A stretch of 64,000 bases of DNA, taken from Methanolobus vulcani (lineage in GTDB: Archaea; Halobacteriota; Methanosarcinia; Methanosarcinales; Methanosarcinaceae). Below the pieces are notes generated by a model. The model saw nothing but the letters and a program-made list of their open reading frames with translations. It was not told where the DNA came from and searched no databases. A program made the translations under genes and the position numbers. The stretch lies in NCBI RefSeq assembly GCF_900100715.1, contig NZ_FNCA01000007.1, forward strand, positions 62,001-126,000, in the 5' to 3' direction. This document shows, piece by piece, positions 1 through 8,720 of this stretch; positions within the stretch are counted from its first letter, which is position 1, and every line of letters starts with the position of its first letter.

Positions 1-96
1 TTCGGCGACCGCGGAGAAGGGCACATTCGTCTCTCCTACGCTTCATCCAGGGACAATCTCAAAAATGCTCTTGATATAATGGAAAAGTCCCTCTGA
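1..96 (+). CDS. Class I/II aminotransferase, C-terminal end only
   Basis: Only the last 31 codons lie in the window, in frame 1, ending at TGA 94-96. The residues GEGHIRLSYA followed by a short helix are the usual C-terminal strand and helix of fold-type I PLP aminotransferases (aspartate/aromatic aminotransferase group), where the Arg of this strand binds the substrate carboxylate. The substrate cannot be read from this fragment. The start lies before base 1. Confidence 0.75.
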   Translation, partial: FGDRGEGHIRLSYASSRDNLKNALDIMEKSL

Positions 97-494
97 AAAA
101 GGAAATTCAAAATATCATTTAAGGTCTAAAGAATTTATATTTCAAAACTGCATATTCTTAACTGCAGGTTTATAATGTGATGATTCGCAGTAGATGACTG
201 CTTTCACGTTTTTCTGAATATTACCTCGTTAAAGATATAGTGAGCATTTTGTGAAAGATGTGTTGTATCAAAATTTGTGAATTCCTGCTTGCTCGCTATC
301 AAGAGGATTAAACATCATTATTCACAATATTTGTGTGCTATTAATTCTTAACTTTAATTCTAAACATTATTTCCTGATTTTTTTAATAAGATGTGCAATT
401 AGTATATTTTGTGTAGTTGCATAAATTAATAATGATTTAATAAAAATCTTATACAACTAAGAAGTATACTAACTCTAATTTGGTGAGTGGGAGC
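97..494. other. Intergenic region with promoter of the following gene
   Basis: This AT-rich 398-base gap has no coding-like reading frame. A TATA-like CTTATACAA at 448-456 would place transcription start near 475-480, giving a short leader with GGTGA at 482-486. The weak dyad CTGCA (148-152) / TGCAG (163-167) lies behind the aminotransferase. I see nothing else. Confidence 0.4.
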
Positions 495-1289
495 ATGAAA
501 GTGGTTACTAAAATTTTAATTGGCACTTTTATTATTGTTTTAATTTTAATATCTGTAGTATTAAATGGTATTTTTTTGAACTATCATGAATGGCGCAGCA
601 ATGATCTAAGAAATAATTATGTGTACACTGTTCAAATAACCGGCCTCGAAGGACAAATTGTAAATGAAACCACTAAAATAGTAGTTCCGATACCTGCGAA
701 CATCAATGGATCGTTTGTTTCGGTGCCTGCTCAAAAAGAACCGACTTTATCTCAGAAGTTTGTTCATGAATATGTCTTGCATACTCCTCTTGAATACCGG
801 AAAGGTCCCTACTTCAAAAATACAACTGAAGCATTTGATTACAGAGCAATTGAAGGAAACTGGACCAGTTACGTAATCAATACTGAGGAGGGATTCATGT
901 TGTGTTTTCAGACTAATGAATCAGTTCTTGAAAATATATACTTGAGGGACCAGATTGTTGTAGATCATGTTAACGGATTAAATCCACTTGATAAAAGCAA
1001 TCCCATACTTTTTCCGGCAAGTAATTTTTCTGATGCAGAGAATATTTCCTTTGAAGACATGGGAATCTATCATTTAGAACCGGCTTATACGTATGATTCT
1101 TTTATCAATACAAGTAATAATCTGAATAAAAAGGAATTACATTTTTCCGTTAACCTTGATGTAAAGGAACGAATTTCCAAAGGCTCTAATGAATACAAAA
1201 TTAAGTTGCTAACCGACATCAATAATTCAGGAAAGACAATAGTTAATGTGATTATAAGTGAACCGATTTCAAAAATAGCTCCTTCCTAA
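495..1289 (+). CDS. Membrane-anchored protein of unknown function
   Basis: About 264 residues starting at ATG 495, chosen because GGTGA (482-486) sits 8 bases upstream; TTG 480 and GTG 483 are in frame but overlap that site. One N-terminal transmembrane helix (about residues 5-26, ILIGTFIIVLILISVVLNG) is followed by a hydrophilic domain with several N-x-S/T sequons, so an outside-facing, possibly glycosylated domain is likely. I recognise no family. It stands alone with its own promoter. Confidence 0.7.
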   Translation: MKVVTKILIGTFIIVLILISVVLNGIFLNYHEWRSNDLRNNYVYTVQITGLEGQIVNETTKIVVPIPANINGSFVSVPAQKEPTLSQKFVHEYVLHTPLEYRKGPYFKNTTEAFDYRAIEGNWTSYVINTEEGFMLCFQTNESVLENIYLRDQIVVDHVNGLNPLDKSNPILFPASNFSDAENISFEDMGIYHLEPAYTYDSFINTSNNLNKKELHFSVNLDVKERISKGSNEYKIKLLTDINNSGKTIVNVIISEPISKIAPS

Positions 1290-1426
1290 ATGTATTCCCC
1301 ACTATTTTTCCGAATAAGGGAGCATCGCATTTTTTATTGTGGTGATATGTCCAATGGTTTTCGAAGTTAATTAACTTGTTCTCTCCAAAAAGACAATCAA
1401 TAATGGAAAAAGTATTGTGATGACTT

Positions 1427-2431
1427 TTAATAGTCATCCATTATCACATTTTCTTCAACTACTTCTTTTTCTGCGATAGCTTTTTTGACCATCTCTATAA
1501 GTGTTGAAGTAACTTCTTCGATGCCTTCTCCGGTAGCAGTTGACATTTTCATATCAACAAAATCAAGGTCTCTGAACTGTGGCAGATCTGCCTTGTTAGC
1601 AACAACAAGTACAGGTAACTTAAATCCGCTGCGAACTTCTTCAAGCATGCGTTTCTGATCTTCTATCTCATATCCACATGTTTCAGTTGCATCAATTATG
1701 AAAAGAACAACAGCATCAAGGTTCTTCAGTGCTGTAATTGCCTGAAGCTCGATTTCATTACGTTCTGACATTGGTCTGTCAAGAAGACCTGGCGTGTCCA
1801 TTACCTGATATCTGTCATTACCTACAAAGAAATGTCCTATTGATACTCCTTTTGTGGTAAATGGGTAAGGGGCTATTTCAGGTGTTGCTCCGGTAACCTT
1901 GGTAACAAAACTGGATTTTCCAATGTTTGGGTATCCTGCAACAACAATGGTTGGCTCGTCATTTACTGAAGGCAGTTTTCTGAGCTTATTACGTGATTCG
2001 TTGAGGAATATCAGATCTTTATCAATTGAGCGCATAATGGATGATAATCTTCCAAAACACTGTTTTCTAACTGACATAGGTTCTCTTGCTTTCCTTATCT
2101 TGCCAACGTGTTCCCTTGTGACTTCATGTATCTTTGCGCTGGCCCAGTCAAGCCTGCTCAGGGATTTTCTCATATCGTCAACGCCTACCATAACATCTGC
2201 AAGTTCATAATAGAAAGGTGGCAGATTCTCAAAAGTAGGGAATCTTCTAACAATGTTCTTCAGGTTATCTGTAAGTATGTTACCAGCGGTAAGCATCATT
2301 GACTCATTTGCTTCAATTGCTGTCTTTCTTCCACTGATAGTCTTTCCGGACATGGCTCTGGTTGCTCTTCTAAACGCCTTGTCAAGTAATTCCTCGGATG
2401 TCTGGACTGTATTAATTTTCTCAAAGATCAT
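1427..2431 (-). CDS. NOG1-family GTPase
   Basis: 334 residues. The N-terminal half (1-160) is the helical NOG1 N domain; the GTPase domain follows with G1 GYPNIGKSS near residue 166, G3 DTPG near 212 and G4 NKAD near 279. NOG1 proteins of eukaryotes and archaea act in assembly of the large ribosomal subunit; the archaeal form lacks the eukaryotic C-terminal extension, as here. The gene is divergent from the CBS/HTH regulator, and a TATA-like site on the minus strand lies around 2465-2473. Assignment is firm at family level. Confidence 0.9.
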   Translation of the reverse strand: MIFEKINTVQTSEELLDKAFRRATRAMSGKTISGRKTAIEANESMMLTAGNILTDNLKNIVRRFPTFENLPPFYYELADVMVGVDDMRKSLSRLDWASAKIHEVTREHVGKIRKAREPMSVRKQCFGRLSSIMRSIDKDLIFLNESRNKLRKLPSVNDEPTIVVAGYPNIGKSSFVTKVTGATPEIAPYPFTTKGVSIGHFFVGNDRYQVMDTPGLLDRPMSERNEIELQAITALKNLDAVVLFIIDATETCGYEIEDQKRMLEEVRSGFKLPVLVVANKADLPQFRDLDFVDMKMSTATGEGIEEVTSTLIEMVKKAIAEKEVVEENVIMDDY

Positions 2432-2563
2432 GTTTCTTCCTGTCGTGGCTTCAAATCACTTCAACATATAAAGCCCTATTCCTATAAATAGAATCTTTTA
2501 AAAAATGTAATTTTGTGAAAAATCCCTTCTTTCAGATTTACTAATTATGATACTATACTATGT

Positions 2564-2572
2564 TTTATATAT
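2564..2572 (+). promoter_or_regulatory. TATA box with adjoining CTCTTAAGAG palindrome
   Basis: TTTATATAT (2564-2572) lies about 53 bases before the GTG start of the CBS/HTH regulator, putting transcription start near 2595. Directly after it, 2573-2582 is the perfect 10-base palindrome CTCTTAAGAG, between the TATA box and the expected start of transcription, where a repressor could block polymerase. Autoregulation by the downstream HTH protein is an inference. Confidence 0.5.
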
Positions 2573-2624
2573 CTCTTAAGAGTTATCTATAAACTATATT
2601 TGAGTTTATGGACCCGGTGATTTT

Positions 2625-3500
2625 GTGGAACTGACTCCTATACAGAAAGATATTCTTATTGCATTGATCAATCTCCAGAGAGAAAAAGATCGAGCTGTTA
2701 AAGGCGAAGAGATTGCAGAGCTTATTAGCAGGAATCCCGGTACTGTCCGGAATCAGATGCAATCTCTGAAAGTCCTCGGGCTCGTTGAAGGTGTCCCTGG
2801 TCCAAAAGGTGGATACAAAGCTACAGGCGAGGCCTATGAAGCTTTAAGTATCACAGCAATGGATCATGAGGCGAGTGTTCCTATTTTCAGGAACGATCAG
2901 CTCGTGGACGGTGCAACGGTAGCTGAGATCAGCTTTACCACTGTAAGGCATCCTGATCTTTGCCATGGTATGATTAAAGTACTTGGTAATATTAAGGGAT
3001 TTGAACAGGGAGACCTTGTGCAGGCAGGCCCGACACCTGTGAACAAACTGGTTGTTCGCGGTGAGATCGTAGGAAGGGACGATACGCAAAACACTCTTGT
3101 TTTCTCAATAAATGAGATGATCTCCCTGCCAAAGAAGCCTGTCAAGAATTATGCCCGTACTAACATGATATCAATAAGTGGAAATGCCTCCATTCAGGAA
3201 ACTGCACGTTTGCTTGTTGAAAAGGGCATACATGGAGCACCTGTAATAGAGGATGAGATTATTCTTGGTGTGGTTACTTTCACTGATATCGGTGATGCTG
3301 TAGCAAGTGGAAAAATGACTGCAAAGGTCAAGGACATCATGACCCGTGACCTCATTTCCGTTGATTCTGAAACCTCTCTTTATGATGCTGTGAAGATGTT
3401 CGATACTCACAATATCGGTTTCTTGCTGGTATCCTATGATGGTGTGCCAAAGGGAATCCTGTCCAAGAAGGACGTATTCCACGAACTAGTGGTATATTAA
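2625..3500 (+). CDS. CBS-pair transcriptional regulator with N-terminal winged helix
   Basis: 291 residues from GTG 2625, preceded by GGTGA (2616-2620). Residues 1-75 form a winged helix (ISRNPGTVRNQMQSL is the recognition-helix region, GPKGGYKATGEA the wing), 80-180 a middle domain, and 185-291 two CBS motifs (EKGIHGAPVIEDEIILGVVT; HNIGFLLVSYDGVPKGILSK). CBS pairs bind adenosyl ligands, so a ligand-responsive DNA-binding protein is expected; the ligand and targets are unknown. This architecture recurs in methanogen genomes. The gene is monocistronic with its own promoter and a strong terminator. Confidence 0.85.
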   Translation: MELTPIQKDILIALINLQREKDRAVKGEEIAELISRNPGTVRNQMQSLKVLGLVEGVPGPKGGYKATGEAYEALSITAMDHEASVPIFRNDQLVDGATVAEISFTTVRHPDLCHGMIKVLGNIKGFEQGDLVQAGPTPVNKLVVRGEIVGRDDTQNTLVFSINEMISLPKKPVKNYARTNMISISGNASIQETARLLVEKGIHGAPVIEDEIILGVVTFTDIGDAVASGKMTAKVKDIMTRDLISVDSETSLYDAVKMFDTHNIGFLLVSYDGVPKGILSKKDVFHELVVY

Positions 3501-3517
3501 TAATAGTTAATGAAATT

Positions 3518-3541
3518 AAAATAGTTCAACAGAACTATTTT
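3518..3541 (+). terminator. Hairpin terminator after the CBS/HTH gene
   Basis: A perfect 10-base stem, AAAATAGTTC (3518-3527) and GAACTATTTT (3532-3541), with loop AACA, is followed by CTGTCTTTTCT. It lies 18 bases after the stop codon at 3500. Confidence 0.6.
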
Positions 3542-3595
3542 CTGTCTTTTCTAACTTTGTTTGCTGTATATGGGAAGGGATCCACAGGAGTATAG

Positions 3596-3604
3596 TTATA
3601 AATA
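3596..3604 (+). promoter_or_regulatory. TATA box of the DUF302 gene
   Basis: TTATAAATA at 3596-3604 predicts transcription start at about 3625-3630. This lies downstream of the longest possible start (3561), and so supports initiation at TTG 3639. Confidence 0.6.
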
Positions 3605-3638
3605 CATCTGTTTCGATATATTTGTAGGGAGTGATATT

Positions 3639-4019
3639 TTGTATGACATAACAACGCGAACAAATCTCGGGTATAATGAAGCAATTGCAAAGGTTAAGGA
3701 AGAACTGACGAAAGAAGGTTTTGGTGTCCTCACTGAGATTGACGTGAAGAGTACTTTGAAAAAGAAACTGGATTATGATTTTACGGATTATATTATTCTG
3801 GGAGCATGTAATCCTCCCTTTGCAAAAAAGGCCCTTGAAGGTGAAATGAACATCGGTTTATTACTGCCATGTAATGTTATTGTATATGTGGACGGGGATG
3901 AAACCGTAGTCTCGGCCATCGACCCGAAGGAAATGTTAAAGATTGCAGGAAATAAGGACTTTCTTACAATTGCAGATGAGATCAAAGAAAGGTTAGAAAG
4001 GGTCATATCAAATATGTGA
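3639..4019 (+). CDS. DUF302 family protein
   Basis: 126 residues. The start is taken as TTG 3639: GGGAGTGAT (3628-3636) ends just before it and a TATA box lies at 3596-3604, whereas the reading frame open from 3561 begins upstream of that promoter. The protein starts YDITTRTNLGYNEAIAKVKE and carries the DUF302 core (ILGACNPPFAKKALEGE, LLPCNVIVY). DUF302 is a small alpha/beta fold found in many prokaryotes; function is unknown. It is a single-gene unit convergent with hisE. Confidence 0.8.
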   Translation: MYDITTRTNLGYNEAIAKVKEELTKEGFGVLTEIDVKSTLKKKLDYDFTDYIILGACNPPFAKKALEGEMNIGLLLPCNVIVYVDGDETVVSAIDPKEMLKIAGNKDFLTIADEIKERLERVISNM

Positions 4020-4098
4020 TCAGACACTTCAAGTTCTATCTTTCAAAATACAATCGCCTGGTAATTATTTCCATTATTCAAATAGGCTTTTACAGGTC

Positions 4099-4398
4099 CT
4101 ATTTTCTTCTTTTCTTAAGCTCAGTAGCAATCTCATCAAGGGTTATTCCTTTAGCCACGAACATAACCATAAGATGGAACAAAAGATCTGATGATTCGTA
4201 TATCATCTCTTCCTTGTTCTCGCTCTTAACAGCAAGAATGGTTTCTATGGATTCCTCTCCAACCTTTTCCAGTATCTTGTCGATACCTTTTCTGTGATTG
4301 AGTAAAGAACATACATATGAATCTTCAGAAGGATTCTCTTTTCTGTCTGTTATTATGTCGTAAAGCTCGTTGAGTATTGAGAGATCAGTTTCAGGCAT
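4099..4398 (-). CDS. hisE: Phosphoribosyl-ATP pyrophosphatase
   Basis: 99 residues, the usual length for stand-alone HisE. It hydrolyses phosphoribosyl-ATP to phosphoribosyl-AMP, step 2 of histidine synthesis, in the cytoplasm. The all-alpha MazG-like core is plain: [13 protein letters not shown] supplies the metal-binding glutamates and [12 protein letters not shown] the second helix with its Asp. AGGAAAGG precedes the ATG. HisF, another enzyme of the pathway, is far away at 23.3 kb, so the his genes are scattered. Confidence 0.93.
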   Translation of the reverse strand: MPETDLSILNELYDIITDRKENPSEDSYVCSLLNHRKGIDKILEKVGEESIETILAVKSENKEEMIYESSDLLFHLMVMFVAKGITLDEIATELKKRRK

Positions 4399-4512
4399 GA
4401 TTTATCCTTTCCTGATAGAAGGTAATCATATTACATCTTTATGGTGCACAGTTCAAACGGGCAACCTATGCTGCAAGCTTTGAAGTTCAACAGATAAAAA
4501 AACAGTTATAGT

Positions 4513-4569
4513 GACGTTGGTTGTAATCCACACACAATATGACGGGATAGTGTTGGTTATACCAACGTC
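4513..4569. repeat. Inverted repeat GACGTTGGT ... ACCAACGTC
   Basis: GACGTTGGT (4513-4521) and ACCAACGTC (4561-4569) are perfect 9-base arms. A second GTTGGT (4552-4557) is separated by only TAT from ACCAAC (4561-4566), so two left arms compete for one right arm. The site lies downstream of the aconitase-family gene (minus strand, ends 4646) and 115-171 bases upstream of hisE. It could be a terminator or an operator. Confidence 0.5.
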
Positions 4570-4645
4570 TGGAACTATCATATAAATTTGTTTAATATAT
4601 CTTTTGTGGTCACACATTTGAAAAAAAGAAAGAAATAAGAGGAAA

Positions 4646-5926
4646 TCAGATCTTTCTCGGATCTGTAATTTCGCCTGTGAGTGCTGATGCTGCAGCGGTT
4701 GCCGGTGAGCTCAGGTATACGAAGGACTGTGGACTTCCTTCACGTCCCTTGAAGTTACGGTTGGATGTTGCAAGTCCTACTTCTCCGTCACCGAGAAGTC
4801 CGAAAGAACCTCCCATACATGGACCACAGCATGGTGATTCGACCATTGCGCCTGCTTCCATGAACTGTTCGATGTAACCTGCTCTGAGTACTTTCATGTA
4901 CTCTGTTCTGGATGCAGGGATAATAAGAAGTCTTACGCCTTTTGCAACAGGCTCATCACCCATCATCTTTGCCACAACTTCGATATCCTCGAATCTTCCG
5001 TTTGTACAGGAACCTACAAAGATCTGGTCAACTTTTGTGCCTTCTACTTCTGTTACAGGCTTAACGTTATCTACGTTGTGTGGGCATGCAACCTGTGGTT
5101 CAAGGTTGCTGATATCATACTTGTGAAGCTCACACTCTGCACCCTCGTCAGACTTCCAGTATGGGTCAAACTCATAGTCTGGTATTCTTTCCTTGAGATA
5201 TGCTTCTGTAACTGCATCAGCCTCAATGATACCTGCCTTACCGCCCATCTCAATTGCCATGTTGGAGATGGTCATACGCTCGGACATTGGCAGTGAGCTG
5301 ATAGCTGAACCTGCGTATTCTGCTGCCTTGTATCTTGCACCTTCTGCACCAACATCTCCAATCAGGTGGAGAATGATGTCCTTTGAGTAAACGTGCTTTG
5401 GAAGCTTTCCTTCAACCTCAAACCTTATGGTTTCAGGAACCTTGAACCAGAGTTTTCCTGATGCAAAGACTGCTGCCATGTCAGTTGAGCCGATACCTGT
5501 TGAGAATGCACCGAGTGAACCGTATGCACAGGTGTGTGAGTCAGAACCTACTACAAGGTCTCCAGGTTTTACGTGTCCCTTTTCAGGCATCACCTGGTGG
5601 CAGACACCTTCGTAAACATCATAGTTGATAATGCCCTGTTCCTTTGCGAACTTTCTGAGCATTATGTGGTTCTGTGCAGCGTTTAGTGAGTCTGCAGGAA
5701 CCTGATGGTCGAAAAGAATTACAATCTTGCTCGGATCCCATACATTCTTCTCTTCCTTATCCCTCATGATCTCGTAGAATCCATCTACTGCAAGAGGTCC
5801 TGTGATGTCGTGGGTCATTGCCCTGTCTATATTGGCCAGTACGAATTCTCCGGCTTTTACCGTCTTCCCGGCAGCCTTCGAAAAGATCTTCTCAGAGATC
5901 GTCATAGGTTCATTGTTAGTGGACAT
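4646..5926 (-). CDS. Homoaconitase / 3-isopropylmalate dehydratase large subunit
   Basis: 426 residues from ATG 5926 (MSTNNEP); AGGA lies 8 bases upstream and TTTATAAT further up, so the in-frame ATG at 5953 is probably in the promoter. The aconitase-type Fe-S ligands are visible: [11 protein letters not shown] and [11 protein letters not shown]. Methanogens carry two such proteins, LeuC (leucine and citramalate pathway) and HacA (2-oxosuberate for coenzyme B); specificity is set mainly by the small subunit, which is not adjacent, so I leave the choice open. Confidence 0.88.
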   Translation of the reverse strand: MSTNNEPMTISEKIFSKAAGKTVKAGEFVLANIDRAMTHDITGPLAVDGFYEIMRDKEEKNVWDPSKIVILFDHQVPADSLNAAQNHIMLRKFAKEQGIINYDVYEGVCHQVMPEKGHVKPGDLVVGSDSHTCAYGSLGAFSTGIGSTDMAAVFASGKLWFKVPETIRFEVEGKLPKHVYSKDIILHLIGDVGAEGARYKAAEYAGSAISSLPMSERMTISNMAIEMGGKAGIIEADAVTEAYLKERIPDYEFDPYWKSDEGAECELHKYDISNLEPQVACPHNVDNVKPVTEVEGTKVDQIFVGSCTNGRFEDIEVVAKMMGDEPVAKGVRLLIIPASRTEYMKVLRAGYIEQFMEAGAMVESPCCGPCMGGSFGLLGDGEVGLATSNRNFKGREGSPQSFVYLSSPATAAASALTGEITDPRKI

Positions 5927-6010
5927 GTTTATTCCTGCATAATGTTTATTCATTATAAATCAATCGATAAACTGAAATTAAGTGTAATTTTAAGCGTATT
6001 TAGGGTTAAT

Positions 6011-6721
6011 TCAGATATTTTTTACTATCCTGTAACTTCCCTCACTATAATGGACGATGTAACTTAAGTATCCTTGCTTCAGGCAGGATTCAGCAATATT
6101 TTGACCATTTTCTCCGGTTTCAAAACCGTTGTAGTTCTTATATGTAAGAATAGTGTCCTCTAATTCCAGTATATATCTTTTCAGCAAAAGCTCTGCAAGC
6201 TCATAACTTTCCTGACTTCCAATTTCTTTTCCAATGCCTTCACATTCCGAAGTATTGAGCCTGAGTTCTTCCATGTAGAATGGATATGTACTGCACAATA
6301 AGGGTCTTAGTTTGTAGATACTGCACCTGTGATCTGTGGTATCATCAGGGATGAACGAACAATCTCCGTTATCTTTTCGACGAAGCATCCATCCGAAAGT
6401 ATGTATGTTGCCATCTTCATCGATGAGTTCGTCCGCAGCATTTATCTTGCATTCTTCTTCCGATGATTCGGTTTCCATGACAAAAGGCTCTGCAATCTCT
6501 TCCAATGTAAGATTGCTCTGATTCTCAATATTATGTATCTCTTTAATGGTTATTGCAACCCGGTTGTCTCCAGAATCCCTGCGACAGCATTTACCACATA
6601 TCAGGCATTGAAATCCCATATTGTGAATCTCATCTGCAATCTCCTGTACGCTTATCTTTTTAGCAGAATCAAGTTCTGCTTCAAGCTCACGGACCAGGAT
6701 CTCCTTCACATTCTCATTCAT
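6011..6721 (-). CDS. YkgJ-family cysteine-cluster protein
   Basis: 236 residues. The family signature is complete: CLICGKCCRRDSGD near residue 39, then DHRCSIYKLRPLLCSTYPF in the middle; these cysteines are thought to bind Zn or an Fe-S cluster. Function in the family is unproven. Residues after about 165 form a helical extension without recognised motifs. The gene is monocistronic on the minus strand, behind a 413-base gap. Confidence 0.8.
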   Translation of the reverse strand: MNENVKEILVRELEAELDSAKKISVQEIADEIHNMGFQCLICGKCCRRDSGDNRVAITIKEIHNIENQSNLTLEEIAEPFVMETESSEEECKINAADELIDEDGNIHTFGWMLRRKDNGDCSFIPDDTTDHRCSIYKLRPLLCSTYPFYMEELRLNTSECEGIGKEIGSQESYELAELLLKRYILELEDTILTYKNYNGFETGENGQNIAESCLKQGYLSYIVHYSEGSYRIVKNI

Positions 6722-7134
6722 CTGCTTGTCTGAATGCTCTGATCATTTATCTTTCATGGGGTTGGACTTTTTGGGGAGTCACTATTCTAAAATCAGTTGC
6801 GTTGTGTATGCTTTGGACTTTCTTTATTGTAACTATGGTATGAACAAAGTAATATGCAATATTTGTTAGTATGACCCTGTAAGTGCATGCATATTATGCA
6901 GGTTAATACGTAATCTTTTGTATTCGCCAGTATGGCTTTAAGTATTATTTCTGATATGCCGGAGAAAAATAGCCTGTTATGAGCAGGATGTTTTCTTTTC
7001 ACAAAAAGAAGTTGTATTCCTAGTTTAGGCTCCAGAATAGATATTTAATAATATCTATTTCATTATCTATTCTTGTGTATCTGAAACATAGTCTATTTGA
7101 CGGCGTCAAAGTCTAAAAACAGAGCCGGAAGAGT
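6722..7134. other. Intergenic region with two dyads
   Basis: No convincing gene: the longest minus-strand frame (6793-7002) has no ribosome binding site and shows no domain. Two structures stand out. AATAGATAT (7036-7044) and ATATCTATT (7051-7059) form a perfect 9-base stem with a 6-base loop. TTTGAC-GGC-GTCAAA (7096-7110) lies 25 bases after the end of the DHH gene and may be its terminator. Confidence 0.4.
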
Positions 7135-8604
7135 TTATTCATCGGCCTCTTCCACACCGACAGCTGCCAGGAACCTTTTCACGACAGCTTCATTAACAAG
7201 TCTTAATAGTGTCTGACGGTCCTTGGAGGCACTGAACACTCCAAGAGGGATCTGCGCGGCTGCAGCGGTTGCATGTCCGCCTCCGGCATCTTCTCCAAAA
7301 GCTCTTTTCATGACATCTCCAAGGTTGACCCTGATATCGTTGCTGCGGCCGGAGATATATATCTTATCTTCTGTCACTCCGAAAACGATCGATGTCGAAA
7401 TACCTTCAAGGTTAAGCAGGTAATCTGCCGCCTGCGGTAATGTGTCCCTGTTACGGATACTTCCGACATTGGAAAGCAGATAGCTTCCGATCACCTGTCT
7501 GCTGTTAATGGCTTCACCAAGCACGTCCAGTGTTTCTATTGACATTGAAGGACGTTCCAGTTGTTCCAGTATATCGTGGTCTGATAACGGATAGAGGTAT
7601 GAAGCTGCAGAAAGGTCCGCAGAATCGGTATTTCTCTTAAAGTCAAGGGTGTCAGTCCTTATCCCATAAAGCAGTGCAGTAGCAAGCTCACTGTCAATAT
7701 CGATGTTGAGTTCCTGAAGATACTTTGTAAGGATTGTAGCAGACGCTCCAACATGCGGTCTGATATCGATAAAGTCTGCATCTATATCTGCATCAGGAAG
7801 AGGATGATGGTCAATAATGATATTCACGTGGGTATCGAGAGGAAGGGAGTTGTTTGCACCTGGCATTGAACAATCCACAAGTGCAAGGTTCTCGTAATTT
7901 GTAAATCCTACATCTTCTGATCTGTAAAGGTCAATACCAAGCAGGTTCACAAACGCCTTGTTTTCCTGATGTCCGATCTCTCCGTGATAGATGATGTCTG
8001 CAAGTACATTAAAAGATGATGCAATGGTTTTTAGTGCAAGGGCACTGGATATGGCATCAGGGTCCGGGTTATCGTGAACAACAATGCCAAGTTTCTTGGC
8101 TTTATTTTCCTCGAACCATTGTGTGAGCTTGTTGCCTCTACGCATTGCCTCTGCGCGCTCAAGTGATCTGGAAAGTGATTTCGCCACCATTCTTGGAGGC
8201 ATTATTACAAGGTCTGCCCCAAGGGTTTCCATCTCCTGCATGTTAATTACATCAGGAGCTCTTACCACACAGTAGATATCAGGTGATACTTTTTCTCTGA
8301 CATTTTTGAGGGCTATTTTGTTTGCCTTGGGATCAGAACTCAGTATAAGGATACCTGCAAGATTCTTGGTGTTTATCATGTCAAAAAGGTTAGGGTCGCT
8401 GACATCACCAACCAATGCCTCGTATGCTTCCTCACGCAGTGTTTCGACCTTCTGCGCGTCCTTATCAACGATAATAAGTTCCTTGTCAAGTTCCCTGAGT
8501 TCCTTGGCTAATGCAAATCCAAAACTCCCACTACCAAGAATAAGGTATGTGGGTTTTATCTTAGTTTTGTCAGTTGCGTTAATCTCCTTTGCAACGTTGT
8601 TAAT
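7135..8604 (-). CDS. TrkA-N / DHH-DHHA1 phosphoesterase (RecJ-like)
   Basis: 489 residues if started at ATT 8604. The N-terminal Rossmann strand YLILGSGSFGFALA (near residue 22) is encoded upstream of the first canonical start (TTG 8415), which would cut the domain in half. GGAGGT (8611-8616) lies exactly 6 bases before the in-frame ATT 8604, a stop is in frame at 8623-8625, and a TATA-like TTTTATGC lies near 8636-8646. After TrkA-N come the DHH motifs NPDPDAISSALAL, VDCSMPG and IIDHHPLPDADID, then DHHA1 with GGGHATAAAAQ. The family holds phosphodiesterases and nano-RNases; archaeal TrkA-N fusions are of unknown substrate. Confidence 0.85.
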   Translation of the reverse strand: MNNVAKEINATDKTKIKPTYLILGSGSFGFALAKELRELDKELIIVDKDAQKVETLREEAYEALVGDVSDPNLFDMINTKNLAGILILSSDPKANKIALKNVREKVSPDIYCVVRAPDVINMQEMETLGADLVIMPPRMVAKSLSRSLERAEAMRRGNKLTQWFEENKAKKLGIVVHDNPDPDAISSALALKTIASSFNVLADIIYHGEIGHQENKAFVNLLGIDLYRSEDVGFTNYENLALVDCSMPGANNSLPLDTHVNIIIDHHPLPDADIDADFIDIRPHVGASATILTKYLQELNIDIDSELATALLYGIRTDTLDFKRNTDSADLSAASYLYPLSDHDILEQLERPSMSIETLDVLGEAINSRQVIGSYLLSNVGSIRNRDTLPQAADYLLNLEGISTSIVFGVTEDKIYISGRSNDIRVNLGDVMKRAFGEDAGGGHATAAAAQIPLGVFSASKDRQTLLRLVNEAVVKRFLAAVGVEEADE

Positions 8605-8610
8605 AGAATA

Positions 8611-8616
8611 ACCTCC
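8611..8616 (-). promoter_or_regulatory. Ribosome binding site deciding an ATT start
   Basis: GGAGGT on the minus strand, 6 bases before ATT 8604. It is the only Shine-Dalgarno site in the region and falls between the in-frame upstream stop and the Rossmann domain, so it fixes the start of the DHH protein to a non-canonical codon. Confidence 0.6.
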
Positions 8617-8720
8617 ATCTGGTTAAGGGTCATATTTGCATAAAACAATTTTCAATAAAATAACAGAAATAATACATCAACTGATAAATACAATGCAAAC
8701 TAAGGAATAAATAGGTAACT

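Noticed and set aside
1252-1437. 61-codon minus-strand open frame between the unknown membrane protein and NOG1
   Set aside because: It overlaps the ends of two good genes and has no start signal.
3561-3638. Upstream extension of the DUF302 gene
   Set aside because: A TATA box lies within it and the Shine-Dalgarno site points to TTG 3639.
4016-4297. 93-codon plus-strand open frame
   Set aside because: It is the antisense of hisE, which has full family motifs.
6793-7002. 69-codon minus-strand open frame
   Set aside because: No ribosome binding site, odd composition (many Cys, His, Tyr) and no recognisable pattern; treated as chance in an intergenic region.
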